Source: Oceaniglobus trochenteri
GTDB taxonomy: Bacteria > Pseudomonadota > Alphaproteobacteria > Rhodobacterales > Rhodobacteraceae
Reading direction: 5' to 3'
Assembly: GCF_020529025.1 (NCBI RefSeq)
Contig: NZ_JACNMM010000006.1
Location: 248,001-312,000, forward strand
DNA length: 64,000 nt
The notes beneath the pieces are model-generated. The model ran no database searches, was not told the origin of the DNA, and saw only the letters and a program-made list of their open reading frames with translations. Both the position numbers and the translations under genes were made by a program. How positions within the stretch are numbered: the first letter of the stretch is position 1; each line of letters begins with the position of its first letter. Positions 26,103 to 35,300 of this stretch are shown piece after piece.

Positions 26103-27211
26103 GGTGCGATCCGGTCTTCCGTTTCGGGGTCGAAGGCCACCGCCTTGTCCATGTTCACGGCGAATTCGAAATCGGCGCCGGGGGCCACGTTGGCGTCGGC
26201 CCGCATCCGCGCGACGATATCCTTGCCGCCCAGTTCCATGGTCACATAGGTATCGGCACCCGCAGGTTCGGTCACGCCGATACGGTTGGTCAGGGCAACG
26301 ATATTGCGCGAATTGCGGTCGGCGCCGTCAGGATCGGTGATCGCTTCGGGGCGGATGCCCAGCAGGATCTCGCGCCCCTCCCAGGCGGCCATGTTGGCCT
26401 GGGAAAACTTCAGAAACCTGTTCGCCCCGTCCCGAACGGCAATTTCGGCGTGGGGCACGCCATCCCGCATCGTCACGCGGGCGGGCAGGACGTTCATCGC
26501 CGGACTGCCCATGAAGGTTGCGACATAGACATTGGCCGGCGCATCGTAGATTTCGCGCGGGGTGCCCAGTTGCTGCACGTATCCCCTGTACATCACCGCG
26601 ATCCGGGTCGACAGGGTCATCGCCTCGATCTGGTCGTGGGTGACATAGACGATGGTGGTCTTCAGCTTTTCATGAAGCTTCTTGATCTCGGTGCGCATGT
26701 CGACGCGCAACTTGGCATCAAGGTTGGAGAGCGGTTCGTCGAACAGGAACACATCGGGATCGCGCACCAGGGCCCGGCCCATGGCCACCCTCTGGCGTTG
26801 CCCGCCCGAAAGCTGCCCGGGCTTGCGGTCCAGCAGGTTCTCGATCTGCAACAGCCGTGCCACATCGGCCAGCGCCTTTTCACGCTCGGCCTTGGGCACG
26901 CCGTGCATTTCCAGACCGAAGGTCATGTTCTGGCCCACCGTCATGTTCGGATAAAGCGCATAGCTTTGAAACACCATGGCGATGTTGCGTTTCGACGGAT
27001 GCACCCCGTTCACCACCCGCCCCTTGATGGCGATGTCGCCCGAGGTGATGCCCTCAAGCCCCGCGATCATGTTCAGCAGTGTGGATTTGCCACAGCCCGA
27101 AGGGCCGACCAGCACGAGGAACTCGCCCTCTTCCACCTCGATGTCGACCTGGTGCAGAACCTTGACCGAACCATAGGACTTGGTGACGTTGCGGATATCG
27201 AGAAAACCCAT
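26099..27211 (-). CDS. ABC transporter ATP-binding protein, MalK/UgpC type
   Basis: A 370-residue ATPase partner of the permeases immediately upstream. It has Walker A GPSGCGKST (about 37-45), Q-loop VFQSYALYPNMTV, signature LSGGQRQRVAMGRA, Walker B VFLFDEPLSNLDAK, switch VTHDQIEAMT, and a TOBE-type C-terminal domain (LGIRPEAITDPD). It starts 3 bp after the MalG-type stop and overlaps the next gene by 4 bp. Unlike the first operon at 10335-14528, the ATPase here comes last among the transporter genes. Confidence 0.93.
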   Translation of the reverse strand: MGFLDIRNVTKSYGSVKVLHQVDIEVEEGEFLVLVGPSGCGKSTLLNMIAGLEGITSGDIAIKGRVVNGVHPSKRNIAMVFQSYALYPNMTVGQNMTFGLEMHGVPKAEREKALADVARLLQIENLLDRKPGQLSGGQRQRVAMGRALVRDPDVFLFDEPLSNLDAKLRVDMRTEIKKLHEKLKTTIVYVTHDQIEAMTLSTRIAVMYRGYVQQLGTPREIYDAPANVYVATFMGSPAMNVLPARVTMRDGVPHAEIAVRDGANRFLKFSQANMAAWEGREILLGIRPEAITDPDGADRNSRNIVALTNRIGVTEPAGADTYVTMELGGKDIVARMRADANVAPGADFEFAVNMDKAVAFDPETEDRIAP

Positions 27212-27214
27212 GGA

Positions 27215-28093
27215 TCAACCTTTCACTGAGCCGGCCATCAGGCCCCGGACGAAATAGCGCCCGGCGACGATGTAGACGACAAGGGTTGGCAGCGCGGCAA
27301 GGATCGCGCCGGCGAAGTGGACGTTGTATTCCTTTACCCCGGTCGAGGATTGCACGAGGTTGTTCAGCGCCACCGTCATCGGCTGGCTCTGGCCCCCGAA
27401 AGAGGCCCCGAACAGGAAATCGTTCCAGATGTTGGTGAACAGCCAGATCACCGAAACGACCGTGATCGGCCCCGACACCGGCAACATGATGCGAAAGAAG
27501 ATGCGGAAGAACCCGGCGCCGTCGATCATCGCCGCGCGCACCAGTTCGGTGGGAAAGGCGGCATAGTAGTTGCGGTAATACAGGGTGGAAAACCCGATGC
27601 CATAGACGCAATGGACCAGGATCAGCCCCGGTATCGATCCGGCCAGCCCCAGTTTGCCCAGCACCGTCGCCATGGGGATCAGGACGATCTGGAACGGGAT
27701 GAAACAGGTGAACAGCAGAAGCCCGAAGATGATCCTGTGGCCCGGGAAGGTCCATTTGGTCAGGACATAGCCGTTCAGCGCACCCAGCACCGTGGTGATC
27801 GCCACGGCCGGAACGACCATCAGGAGGGAGTTGACGAAGTAGGGTTTCAGGCCGGTTGGCTGCACCCCGATCTGGGCCGATGACCAGGCCTGGCGCCAGG
27901 GTTCCAGTGTCCAGGCGCGCGGCAAGGCCATCATGTTTCCGTCGGTGATTTCAGACAGCGGCTTGAGGGAATTGACCAACATCACGAAGAAGGGCAGAAG
28001 ATAGAACAGCGCGAAAACCAGAAGCACGACATAGATGAAGGTTCGTGCGATCCGGCCGGTGTGCACGGCGGTGTCCTGCTGGGCGGGGGCCAT
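27215..28093 (-). CDS. Carbohydrate ABC transporter permease, MalG type
   Basis: A 292-residue membrane subunit with a first hydrophobic segment at about residues 18-42 (FIYVVLLVFALFYLLPFFVM) and a degenerate EAA loop, ELVRAAMIDGAGFFRIFFRIMLP (about 190-212), with V-R-A-A where E-A-A is usual. The ATG at 28093 overlaps the stop of the MalF-type gene (TGATG), and AAGGAGAAG lies upstream. The open frame continues far upstream, but that part is a shadow of the MalF-type gene. Confidence 0.9.
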   Translation of the reverse strand: MAPAQQDTAVHTGRIARTFIYVVLLVFALFYLLPFFVMLVNSLKPLSEITDGNMMALPRAWTLEPWRQAWSSAQIGVQPTGLKPYFVNSLLMVVPAVAITTVLGALNGYVLTKWTFPGHRIIFGLLLFTCFIPFQIVLIPMATVLGKLGLAGSIPGLILVHCVYGIGFSTLYYRNYYAAFPTELVRAAMIDGAGFFRIFFRIMLPVSGPITVVSVIWLFTNIWNDFLFGASFGGQSQPMTVALNNLVQSSTGVKEYNVHFAGAILAALPTLVVYIVAGRYFVRGLMAGSVKG

Positions 28094-28989
28094 CACGTCT
28101 TCTCCTTCAGCTCGGCATAGAGATAGGGCGTCATGATTGCCGCGATGGTCATCAGCATGATCACCGCCGAGGCGGCGCCGATGCCCATGGAATTGCGGGT
28201 GAAGGTATAGGAATACATGAACGTCGCGGGTAGTTCGGTGGCCCGCCCCGGCCCGCCGCCCGTCAGCGCGACGATCAGGTCGTAGGATTTGACGGCCAGA
28301 TGGGCGAGGATCACGAAGGCCGACAGGAAGGCCGGGCGCAACAGCGGGATGACGATGCGCCGGTACAGGCTCCAGCTTGAGGCGCCGTCGATCTGCGCTG
28401 CCTTCAGGATCTCGTTGTCGATCCCGCGCAGCCCCGCAAGAAACATCGCCATGACAAAGCCCGAGGTCTGCCAGACGGCGGCGATCACCACGGTGTAGAT
28501 CGCCATGTTCCTGTCCTTGATCCAGTCGAATTCGAAACTGGTCCAGCCCCAGAGATGCATCGAATTCTCGATCCCGATGCCCGGGTCCATGATCCATTTC
28601 CAGGCGGTGCCCGTCACGATGAAGCTGAGCGCCATCGGGTAGAGGTAGATCGGTCGCAACATGCCCTCGCCGCGGATCTTCTGATCCAGGAAGATCGCAA
28701 GGACCAGGCCGATCGCCGTGCAGGTGACGATGTAGAGCGAGGCGAAGATGCCCAGGTTGACGATGGCCGTCCACCAGGCCGACAGGCCCCAGAGCTTGGC
28801 GTAGTTCCCGAAGCCCACCAGATCGTAACTGGGCAGCATCCGTGAATCCGAAAAGCTGAGGTAGACGGTGAAGGCGATGAACCCGTAGACGAACACGACC
28901 ATGGCCGCGACCGAGGGTGACAGCACCAGTTTGGGTATCCATTCCTGAAGACGGGTTCGAAAATCCGGCTCCCTGGCGGCCTGGGCCAT
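28093..28989 (-). CDS. Carbohydrate ABC transporter permease, MalF type
   Basis: A 298-residue inner-membrane protein. The first hydrophobic segment is at about residues 24-46 (SPSVAAMVVFVYGFIAFTVYL); the EAA-type loop EILKAAQIDGASSWSLYRRIVIPLL is near 205-230. AAAGGAGA stands 4 bases before the ATG at 28989, which decides this start over the in-frame codon at 29022. It follows the binding-protein gene after a hairpin-containing gap. The subunit composition (one MalF, one MalG, one ATPase, one binding protein) is a complete CUT1 importer. Confidence 0.9.
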   Translation of the reverse strand: MAQAAREPDFRTRLQEWIPKLVLSPSVAAMVVFVYGFIAFTVYLSFSDSRMLPSYDLVGFGNYAKLWGLSAWWTAIVNLGIFASLYIVTCTAIGLVLAIFLDQKIRGEGMLRPIYLYPMALSFIVTGTAWKWIMDPGIGIENSMHLWGWTSFEFDWIKDRNMAIYTVVIAAVWQTSGFVMAMFLAGLRGIDNEILKAAQIDGASSWSLYRRIVIPLLRPAFLSAFVILAHLAVKSYDLIVALTGGGPGRATELPATFMYSYTFTRNSMGIGAASAVIMLMTIAAIMTPYLYAELKEKT

Positions 28990-29037
28990 GGGGTCTCCTT
29001 TCCCGCGCGGGCGGGTATTCATGGGGGAACGCAGAGT

Positions 29038-29061
29038 GGGAAGGCGGTTTACCGCCTTCCC
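29038..29061 (-). terminator. Hairpin between binding-protein and permease genes
   Basis: GGGAAGGCGGT pairs with ACCGCCTTCCC around a very short loop. It lies 12 bp after the binding-protein stop, inside the operon. Hairpins here usually protect the upstream mRNA or attenuate transcription, so that binding protein is made in excess over permease. Confidence 0.7.
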
Positions 29062-29073
29062 GGCGCGGATATG

Positions 29074-30327
29074 TTACTGTGCGGCCTCAACGGCGTTGAC
29101 CAGTTCGTCGGCGGCCTCCTCGGCCGTGAATTCGCCGTTGAAATGTGCCGTGATGACATCGTACATCGCGTTCTTCACCGCGGCGCGGTTTGCATGGCCG
29201 TGGCCCATGGACCCCACCAGGCTGCCGGATTCGCTGGCTGCGGCCAGTTGCTCCATGCCCTTCTGCGCGCAGCTGTCGAAGGGCGATGCATCGACATCGG
29301 TGCGTGACGGAACCGAACCCTTCACGGTGTTGAAGGCAATCTGGAACTCGGGTGACATGATGGCCGAGGCCATCTTCGCCTGTGCCTCTTTCGCCGCATC
29401 GTCGCCCTGGGCGAACATGGCGAACTGGTCGGACAGGAAGGAAACCGCCCCATCCGATCCGGGCACCCGGAAGCACAGGAAATCTTCGCCCGGCACCTTG
29501 CCGGCATTCACGAACTCACCCTTGGCCCAGTCGCCCATGATCTGGAAGGCGGCATCGCCGTTGATCACCATGGCCGAGGCAAGGTTCCAGTCGCGCCCCG
29601 AGAAGTTGTCGTCGACGAAGGACCGCAGGGTGCCCATGCGGTTGAAGGCCTCGACCATCTGCTCGCCCCCCAGGGCCTCGGCGTCGAGATCGATCAGGGC
29701 CGCGCGATAGAATTCGGGGCCGCCCACCGAAAGGACCACGCCGTCAAAGATCGTGGCTTCCTGCCAGGGCTGTCCGCCATGGGCCAGGCCGGTCTTGCCC
29801 GCATCCTTGGCCGCCTGAAGTGCCGCGACGAACTCCTCCCAGGTCTTGGGCTCTTCGATGCCCAATTCGTCGAGCACCGCCTTGTTGGCCCAGACCCAGT
29901 TGGAACTGTGGACGTTCACGGGCGCCGCCACCCAGTTGCCGTCATACTTGGAGAATGCCTGAAGCGCCTCGGGAACCACAGCGTCCCAGCCCTCGGCCTC
30001 GGCCACGTCATTCAGGTTGCCCAGCACGCCTTCGGCCGCCCAGTCCTGGATATCGAAGCCCAGCATCTGAACCGCGGTCGGCGCATCGCCCGAGGTGACG
30101 CGCGCGCGCAGCGTGGTCATCGCCGCCTCGCCGCCACCGCCGGCGACCGGCATGTCGATCCAGCCGATCTCTTCCGTCTCCAGGTTCTGCTTCAGCACGC
30201 TCAACGCGGCCGCCTCGCCGCCCGATGTCCACCAGTGCAGAACCTCGACATCCTCGGCCTGTGCCATTCCGGTGGTTGCCGCCAGTACGGCGGCCATCGC
30301 TGTGGTCTTTCCGAACGTATTACGCAT
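29074..30327 (-). CDS. CUT1 ABC transporter substrate-binding protein
   Basis: A 417-residue periplasmic solute-binding protein with a Sec signal peptide ([20 protein letters not shown], cleavage near MAQAEDVEV, residues 21-25). The mature start [20 protein letters not shown] and [17 protein letters not shown] match the glucose/mannose-type family 1 binding proteins. [12 protein letters not shown] is the usual C-lobe segment. It lies 42 bp after the aldehyde dehydrogenase gene on the same strand, so the transporter may be read from the upstream promoter at 35.2 kb as well as its own. Confidence 0.92.
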   Translation of the reverse strand: MRNTFGKTTAMAAVLAATTGMAQAEDVEVLHWWTSGGEAAALSVLKQNLETEEIGWIDMPVAGGGGEAAMTTLRARVTSGDAPTAVQMLGFDIQDWAAEGVLGNLNDVAEAEGWDAVVPEALQAFSKYDGNWVAAPVNVHSSNWVWANKAVLDELGIEEPKTWEEFVAALQAAKDAGKTGLAHGGQPWQEATIFDGVVLSVGGPEFYRAALIDLDAEALGGEQMVEAFNRMGTLRSFVDDNFSGRDWNLASAMVINGDAAFQIMGDWAKGEFVNAGKVPGEDFLCFRVPGSDGAVSFLSDQFAMFAQGDDAAKEAQAKMASAIMSPEFQIAFNTVKGSVPSRTDVDASPFDSCAQKGMEQLAAASESGSLVGSMGHGHANRAAVKNAMYDVITAHFNGEFTAEEAADELVNAVEAAQ

Positions 30328-30369
30328 TTGGTGTCCTCCCTTGTTGCGTATCGCGATTGCCCCCGGTCG

Positions 30370-31896
30370 TCAGGGGGCCTTTACCCAGGGCGTGCGGGTC
30401 TTCCCCACCCGCATCACCACAGATTTCAGTTCCATGAATTCATCCAGCCCGTATCGGCCCAACTCGCGCCCCTGGCCCGATTGCTTTACCCCGCCGAACG
30501 GGACGTCGGGGAAGCCATCCATCCAGGTGTTGGTCCAGACCGTGCCCGCCTGCGCCCGCCGGGCGAATTCCAGGCAGGTATGGACGTTGTCGCTCCAGAT
30601 GCCGGCGGAAAGGCCATAGGTGGCATCGTTGGTCAGGGTGATGGCCTGGTCCAGGGTCTTGAACGTCTGCACCGACAGGACAGGCCCGAACACCTCTTCG
30701 CGGGCGATGGCCATGTCGGGCGTAACGCCCCGCAGCACCGTGGGCTGATAGAACTGGCCGCCGATCCCCGGCACATCAAGCGCCGCGCCGCCAAGGCAGA
30801 CTTCTGCACCAGCCTCGACCGCGCCCTTTACATGGGCGTCGATCTTGGCTTGGTGATCCTTGGTCACGATGGCGCCGACCTGGGTGTCCGGGTTCATCGG
30901 ATTGCCGAAGGCCACTTGGCGCGACAAGGCGACCACCCGTGCGACGAAATCATCGGCGATATCTTCGTGCACGATGATCCGGCTTGACGAATTGCAGCAT
31001 TGGCCGACGTTGAAATACACGCCGAAGGTCACCGCATCGGCGGCCTGTTCCAGATCGGCATCGGGGAAAATCACCTGCGGGTTCTTGCCCCCCAGTTCCA
31101 GCGCCACCTTCTTGAGCGTATCGCCAGCCGCCTTTGTGATCGTCTTGCCCACGCCGGTCGAGCCGGTGAACGTGACCATGTCCACGTCGTCGTGCCTGGC
31201 CATCAGCGCACCCACCGGATCGCCATGGCCAAGGACGATGTTGCACACCCCGGCGGGCAAGCCCGCTTCGGTCAGCATCCCGGCCAGCATGGCGGTGGTC
31301 GATGGCGTCATCTCGGACGGCTTGACCACGCAGGTGCACCCGGCGGCCAGCGCGAAGGGCAGCTTCTGGCCCAAAATCCAGAACGGGAAGTTCCACGGCG
31401 TGATGATCGACACCACACCGATGGGTTCCTTGAGGACCATGGCAAGCATGTCATCGCCCAGGGCGTTGTGGCTGTCGCCCTGCACCGTGCGCGCAAGCGA
31501 GGCGGCATGGCGCCACAGATCCGCCGCGCCGCCACATTCGCCCCGCGCCTGGGTGAGCGGCTTGCCGCTTTCCAGTGTTTCGATCACCGCCAGCCGCTCG
31601 GCGTTCTGCTCGATCAGGTCCGCCACGCGGTTCAGCACCTCGGCCCGCGCCTTGCCGGAAAGGCGGCTCCAGCGGCCATCGTCGAAGGCGCGGCGCGCGG
31701 CCCCGATCGCCGCCTCGGTTTCACGCGGTCCGCCCAGGGCGGCGGTGCTGACCAGAACCCCGTGCGAGGGCGAAATCCGTTCGGACGTGGCGCCATCTGC
31801 GCTGTCGCAGGCGGCGCCGTCGATGAAATGCCGCGCGTGGTAGGGTGACGCCGGCAGCGCCACGGTCTGCTCGCTCAGGACATTCAGGTCTTTCAT
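30370..31896 (-). CDS. NAD(P)-dependent aldehyde dehydrogenase (betaine-aldehyde type)
   Basis: A 508-residue aldehyde dehydrogenase. It has the cofactor segment SIITPWNFPFWILGQKLPFA (about 157-176), FTGSTGVGKTI (about 238-248), catalytic Glu in VALELGGKNP (about 262-271), and catalytic Cys in FNVGQCCNSSSR (about 295-306), with a double Cys. The late segment QSGQGRELGRYGLDEF is typical of broad-range and betaine-aldehyde enzymes. It ends a four-gene block (Gfo/Idh, CoA-transferase, enoyl-CoA hydratase, this enzyme) with a gap of 2 bp to the hydratase gene. It could oxidise the aldehyde made by one of the GMC enzymes, giving an acid for the CoA-transferase. Confidence 0.9.
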   Translation of the reverse strand: MKDLNVLSEQTVALPASPYHARHFIDGAACDSADGATSERISPSHGVLVSTAALGGPRETEAAIGAARRAFDDGRWSRLSGKARAEVLNRVADLIEQNAERLAVIETLESGKPLTQARGECGGAADLWRHAASLARTVQGDSHNALGDDMLAMVLKEPIGVVSIITPWNFPFWILGQKLPFALAAGCTCVVKPSEMTPSTTAMLAGMLTEAGLPAGVCNIVLGHGDPVGALMARHDDVDMVTFTGSTGVGKTITKAAGDTLKKVALELGGKNPQVIFPDADLEQAADAVTFGVYFNVGQCCNSSSRIIVHEDIADDFVARVVALSRQVAFGNPMNPDTQVGAIVTKDHQAKIDAHVKGAVEAGAEVCLGGAALDVPGIGGQFYQPTVLRGVTPDMAIAREEVFGPVLSVQTFKTLDQAITLTNDATYGLSAGIWSDNVHTCLEFARRAQAGTVWTNTWMDGFPDVPFGGVKQSGQGRELGRYGLDEFMELKSVVMRVGKTRTPWVKAP

Positions 31897-31898
31897 CG

Positions 31899-32666
31899 TC
31901 AGTTCCCCGTGAAATCTGGTTTGCGTTTTTCGCGGAAGGCGGTGACGCCTTCGTTGCGGTCTTCGCTGGCCGAAATCGCGGCACTTCCCAGTGCCTCGAC
32001 CATGGCGGCCCGGTCTTCGCCCTGGGCCGCGTGGATCATGTGCTTGGTGATTTCCACGGCCCGCGGCGAAAGGGCCACGGCCCGTTCCAGCAGGGAAAGG
32101 GCGGCGGCGCGCGGATCGTCGTCAACGGCGGCAGCAAAGCCGAAGGCCAGGGCACGATCGGCCTTGATCCGATGACCGAACAGGGCCATCTCCTTCACCA
32201 CCGGTTCGGGCAGCAGGCGCAACAGGCGCTGGGTGCCCGACCAGCCCGGAACGATGCCCACCGCCGGTTCCGGCAGGGCCAGCGCCGCCTTGGGCGCCAT
32301 CACCCGGATATCGCAGGCGGCGGCCAGCTCCAGCCCCCCGCCGAAGGCATGGCCGTTCAGAACCGCAACCGTCGGCTTGCACAGCCGCGCCAACCTGTCG
32401 AAAATCCGGTGCCCGTTGCGCACCCAGTGGCGCGAAAATTCCGCGGGCGTCAGATCGCCCCAGCCGTTAATGTCGGCGCCCGTACAAAAGGCACGCTCGC
32501 CCGTCGCGGTCAGCATCACGGCTGCAATGCCACGGTCGCGTTCGACGGTCTCAAGATGATCCGCCAGTTGCGCCAGCATCTCGACCGTCAGCGCATTCAT
32601 CTTGTCGGGGTTGTCGAGCCGCAGTTCGGCGACGCGGCCCTCGGTGGTCAGGTGAACAGCGCTCAT
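31899..32666 (-). CDS. Enoyl-CoA hydratase/isomerase family protein
   Basis: A 255-residue crotonase-fold enzyme acting on a CoA thioester in the cytoplasm. It has the early VAELRLDNPDKMNALT, the oxyanion-hole segment GERAFCTGADINGW (about 57-70) and the second one LNGHAFGGGLELAAACDIRV (about 99-118), with the catalytic Glu positions near ELAAACD and LPEPAVGIVPGWSGTQRL (about 127-144). The ATG at 32666 overlaps the stop of the CoA-transferase gene (ATGA), which favours it over the GTG at 32675. With a CoA-transferase next to it, it probably hydrates or rearranges an activated acid derived from the imported compound. Confidence 0.88.
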   Translation of the reverse strand: MSAVHLTTEGRVAELRLDNPDKMNALTVEMLAQLADHLETVERDRGIAAVMLTATGERAFCTGADINGWGDLTPAEFSRHWVRNGHRIFDRLARLCKPTVAVLNGHAFGGGLELAAACDIRVMAPKAALALPEPAVGIVPGWSGTQRLLRLLPEPVVKEMALFGHRIKADRALAFGFAAAVDDDPRAAALSLLERAVALSPRAVEITKHMIHAAQGEDRAAMVEALGSAAISASEDRNEGVTAFREKRKPDFTGN

Positions 32667-34234
32667 GCCGGCCACCCCATGCGCCCTTCGGTCAGCAGAG
32701 AAAGGGGCATCGTCACGGCATCATCCGCAATGCGCACCCGCCCGTCCGAGGCCGCCACGATGTCGCGCTCCGGGTCGATACCCGGCATGATCTCGGTCGC
32801 CACGAGGCCGCTGTCATCCAGGACCATCACGCAGCGTTCGGTGACATAGATCACCTCCTGCCCCAGTTCGCGGCCCCGCCGACCCGAGAAGGTGACATGC
32901 TCCACCGCCTCGACCATCTTGGTGAACTTGCCCTGCGTGGCGATGTTGACACCGCTCTTGGTCAGTTCGACCTTGGCGCCTGCCTCGAACCAGCCGGAAA
33001 AGACGATCTTTTTCGCCCCCGAGGTGATGTCGACGAAGCCGCCGCATCCGGCGGTGAGGTACGGCTTCTTGCCCAGTTTCGACACGTTCACGTTGCCCTC
33101 CACATCGACCTCCATGAACGACAGGAACGACACGTCGAACCCGCCCCCCTGGAAATAGATGAACTGTTGGGGTGAGGGGACGAAGGCATCGGCGTTGGAC
33201 GCGCAGCCGAAGGCGAAACCGGTCAGCGGCATCCCCCCCACCGCGCCCTGTTCGATGGCCCAGGTCACGGCTTCGGGGTGGCCTTCCTCAAGCAGGATGC
33301 GCGGCACCATGGCGCTGATGCCGAAACCCAGGTTGGCGGCCATGCCGGGCTTCAGCTCCATCGCTGCGCGGCGGGCGATCACCTTTTCCACCCCGTGTTC
33401 GGCCAGGGTGAAACTGTCCCAGGGGCGCATGATGCCGCCTGAGATCGCGGGATCGTATGGCGTTTCGGTGGTTTGTTTCTGATCGGCATCGACGACGACG
33501 CAATCCACCAGGTGGCCCGGCACCCTCACATCATGGGGGCGCAGCGATCCGCGGCGCGTCACACGCTTGACCTGGGCGATGACGATGCCGCCGTGGTTGC
33601 GCACGCAGATCGCCTGCTCCAACCCGCCAAGGTAGGCGCCTTCGTGTTCATAGGTCAGGTTGCCGTGTTCGTCGGCGGTGGTGGCGCGCAGGATGGCGAC
33701 GTTGGGTACAATGTTGGGAAAATGCAGCCAGGTGTCGCCCGCAAACTCCACCCGGTCGACGATGGGGGTTTTGGCCGCGCGGTCGTTCATGGCGCAGCCC
33801 TCGCGCCGGGGATCAACGAAGGTGTGCAGCCCCACCTTGGTCAGAACGCCGGGCCGGCGCGCCGCTGCCTCGCGGGTCATGTCGAACAGGATGCCCGACG
33901 GCACGTTATAGGCGGCCACCCGGTTGTCCACGATCATCTTCCAGATCTCGGGCATCGGCATCGACGAAGGCCCGGAAGGATAGGAGCCGCCCAGGATACG
34001 CGACAGCAGACCGTCCTTCGCGATGTAATCAACGCCGCGAACGCCGTACATGTCGCCGGCGGCAATGGGGTGGATCGTGGTCAGATCGCGGGGATGCCCT
34101 TCGGCATCGAACCGTGCGCCGATGGCTTTCAGCACCGCGTCCGGGCAACCAAGGGCCGAGGACGAGGAAACCGTCACAACGCTGTTGTCGGGGATCTGTC
34201 TGACGGCCTCTGCCGCGCTGACAACCTTGCTCAT
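32663..34234 (-). CDS. Acyl-CoA:acetate-type CoA-transferase (family I, fused alpha-beta)
   Basis: A 523-residue single-chain family I CoA-transferase, with both halves in one polypeptide as in YdiF and propionate CoA-transferase. The catalytic Glu is probably in AIEQGAVGGMPLTG (about residues 334-347); GLHTFVDPRREG, VRVPGHLVDCVVVDADQ and LTEIAPGID-like TEIMPGIDPERD are other family landmarks. It would move CoA from acetyl- or succinyl-CoA to a carboxylic acid, activating it for the enoyl-CoA hydratase downstream. It overlaps both neighbours by 4 bp, so it is tightly coupled to the Gfo/Idh and hydratase genes. Confidence 0.88.
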   Translation of the reverse strand: MSKVVSAAEAVRQIPDNSVVTVSSSSALGCPDAVLKAIGARFDAEGHPRDLTTIHPIAAGDMYGVRGVDYIAKDGLLSRILGGSYPSGPSSMPMPEIWKMIVDNRVAAYNVPSGILFDMTREAAARRPGVLTKVGLHTFVDPRREGCAMNDRAAKTPIVDRVEFAGDTWLHFPNIVPNVAILRATTADEHGNLTYEHEGAYLGGLEQAICVRNHGGIVIAQVKRVTRRGSLRPHDVRVPGHLVDCVVVDADQKQTTETPYDPAISGGIMRPWDSFTLAEHGVEKVIARRAAMELKPGMAANLGFGISAMVPRILLEEGHPEAVTWAIEQGAVGGMPLTGFAFGCASNADAFVPSPQQFIYFQGGGFDVSFLSFMEVDVEGNVNVSKLGKKPYLTAGCGGFVDITSGAKKIVFSGWFEAGAKVELTKSGVNIATQGKFTKMVEAVEHVTFSGRRGRELGQEVIYVTERCVMVLDDSGLVATEIMPGIDPERDIVAASDGRVRIADDAVTMPLSLLTEGRMGWPA

Positions 34235-35235
34235 GTCGTCTCTCCATAATTCACCCGTATGCGCCGGCCCCCTTCGGCCGCCTCGCGCACCGCGATTGCC
34301 ACGGCCAGGGATTTCACACCGTCCGCACCGCTGGCAGCCGGCTCGCCTTTGCCCCGTGTCGCGGCCAGGAACTGTGCCACGCCAGTCGTGTAAAGATCGC
34401 TGTTGTCGAAGGGCACGGCGATGCGGCCCGCTTCGGTCACAAGTTCGATTTCGCCCAGGGGGCGCTGGGTCATCACGCCCCGCGCAAAGATCGACCCGGC
34501 ACTGCCGTGCACTTCAAATCCCGAGCCCGCGAAGGGATGCGAGAAGCTTTCATGGCTCATCACCATCGCGCCCGATGGCATGGACCAGACCGACATGGCC
34601 GAATCCTCGACCCCCTGCCCCATCCCCGAAACGCATTTCTGCGCCACGACGTTTTCGGGATCATCGTTCAGGAGAAACCGCGCCACATCTGCATCATGCA
34701 CCGTGATGTCCGGGATGACCCCGCCCCCCGACGCCGGATCGTCAAGCCGCCAGCCCCGCAGGTGCTCGGGCAGGTGAACGGCGTGAAAGATGCGCAGCGA
34801 CAACACCCGGCCGATCCGTCCGTCGCGGATCAGCGCGCGCACCGCGCGGTGGCTTCCGGAACAGCGCAGGTGATGGTTCGTGGCCAAGATCACGCCGGCA
34901 GCGCGGGCGGCCTCAACCATCTCGTTCGCTTCGGCCACCGTCATGGCCAGAGGTTTCTCGCAGATCACATGCTTGCCCGCCGCGATCGCCGCCAGCGTCT
35001 GGGCGCGGTGCTTCTCGTTGGTGGATGATATGTAGACCGAGCCAACCTGCGGATCAGTGAGCGCCCGGCCGAGATCGGTTGTCGCGCCATCGATGCCGTT
35101 GCGCGCGGCATAGGATTCGGCATGGGCTGCATCTGAACTGACCACCCAGCGGATGCGGTTGCCCGCCTGCGCGCGGATGGCGCGGATCATGTGTTCTTCA
35201 GCAATTGTGCTTGCCCCGATCAGCGCCCAGTTCAT
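34231..35235 (-). CDS. Gfo/Idh/MocA-family oxidoreductase
   Basis: A 334-residue NAD(P)-dependent dehydrogenase. The N-terminal Rossmann domain (WALIGASTIAEEHMI, then YISSTNEKHRAQTLAAIAAG) is followed by the family EKPL motif (HVICEKPLAMT, about 88-98) and the catalytic region GGGVIPDITVHDADVARF (about 168-185) with its Asp/His pair. Members oxidise hydroxyl groups of sugars, cyclitols and sugar acids. It is the first gene of the minus-strand cluster. The ATG at 35235 has GAGG upstream and lies 20 bp from a LacI-type palindrome, which makes this the main regulated promoter. Confidence 0.88.
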   Translation of the reverse strand: MNWALIGASTIAEEHMIRAIRAQAGNRIRWVVSSDAAHAESYAARNGIDGATTDLGRALTDPQVGSVYISSTNEKHRAQTLAAIAAGKHVICEKPLAMTVAEANEMVEAARAAGVILATNHHLRCSGSHRAVRALIRDGRIGRVLSLRIFHAVHLPEHLRGWRLDDPASGGGVIPDITVHDADVARFLLNDDPENVVAQKCVSGMGQGVEDSAMSVWSMPSGAMVMSHESFSHPFAGSGFEVHGSAGSIFARGVMTQRPLGEIELVTEAGRIAVPFDNSDLYTTGVAQFLAATRGKGEPAASGADGVKSLAVAIAVREAAEGGRRIRVNYGETT

Positions 35236-35254
35236 TGCGGCCTCATTGTTTCCG

Positions 35255-35267
35255 GGAACGTTCCAAA
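35255..35267 (-). promoter_or_regulatory. LacI-type operator TTTGGAACGTTCC with TTGACA -35
   Basis: On the minus strand TTTGGAACGTTCC lies 20 bp before the Gfo/Idh start codon. An exact TTGACA (35271-35276, minus strand) stands just upstream and can serve as the -35 box; the -10 is weak. The same 13-mer lies before the convergent FAD oxidoreductase at 18639, so both units probably answer to the LacI protein at 21987-22997. Confidence 0.65.
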
Positions 35268-35300
35268 ACATGTCAACATCTTCACGCCACGGGTGTTTCA

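Noticed and set aside
28094-28942. N-terminal extension of the MalG-type permease frame
   Set aside because: This part overlaps the MalF-type permease in another frame; the true start at 28093 has a strong ribosome site and a TGATG coupling.
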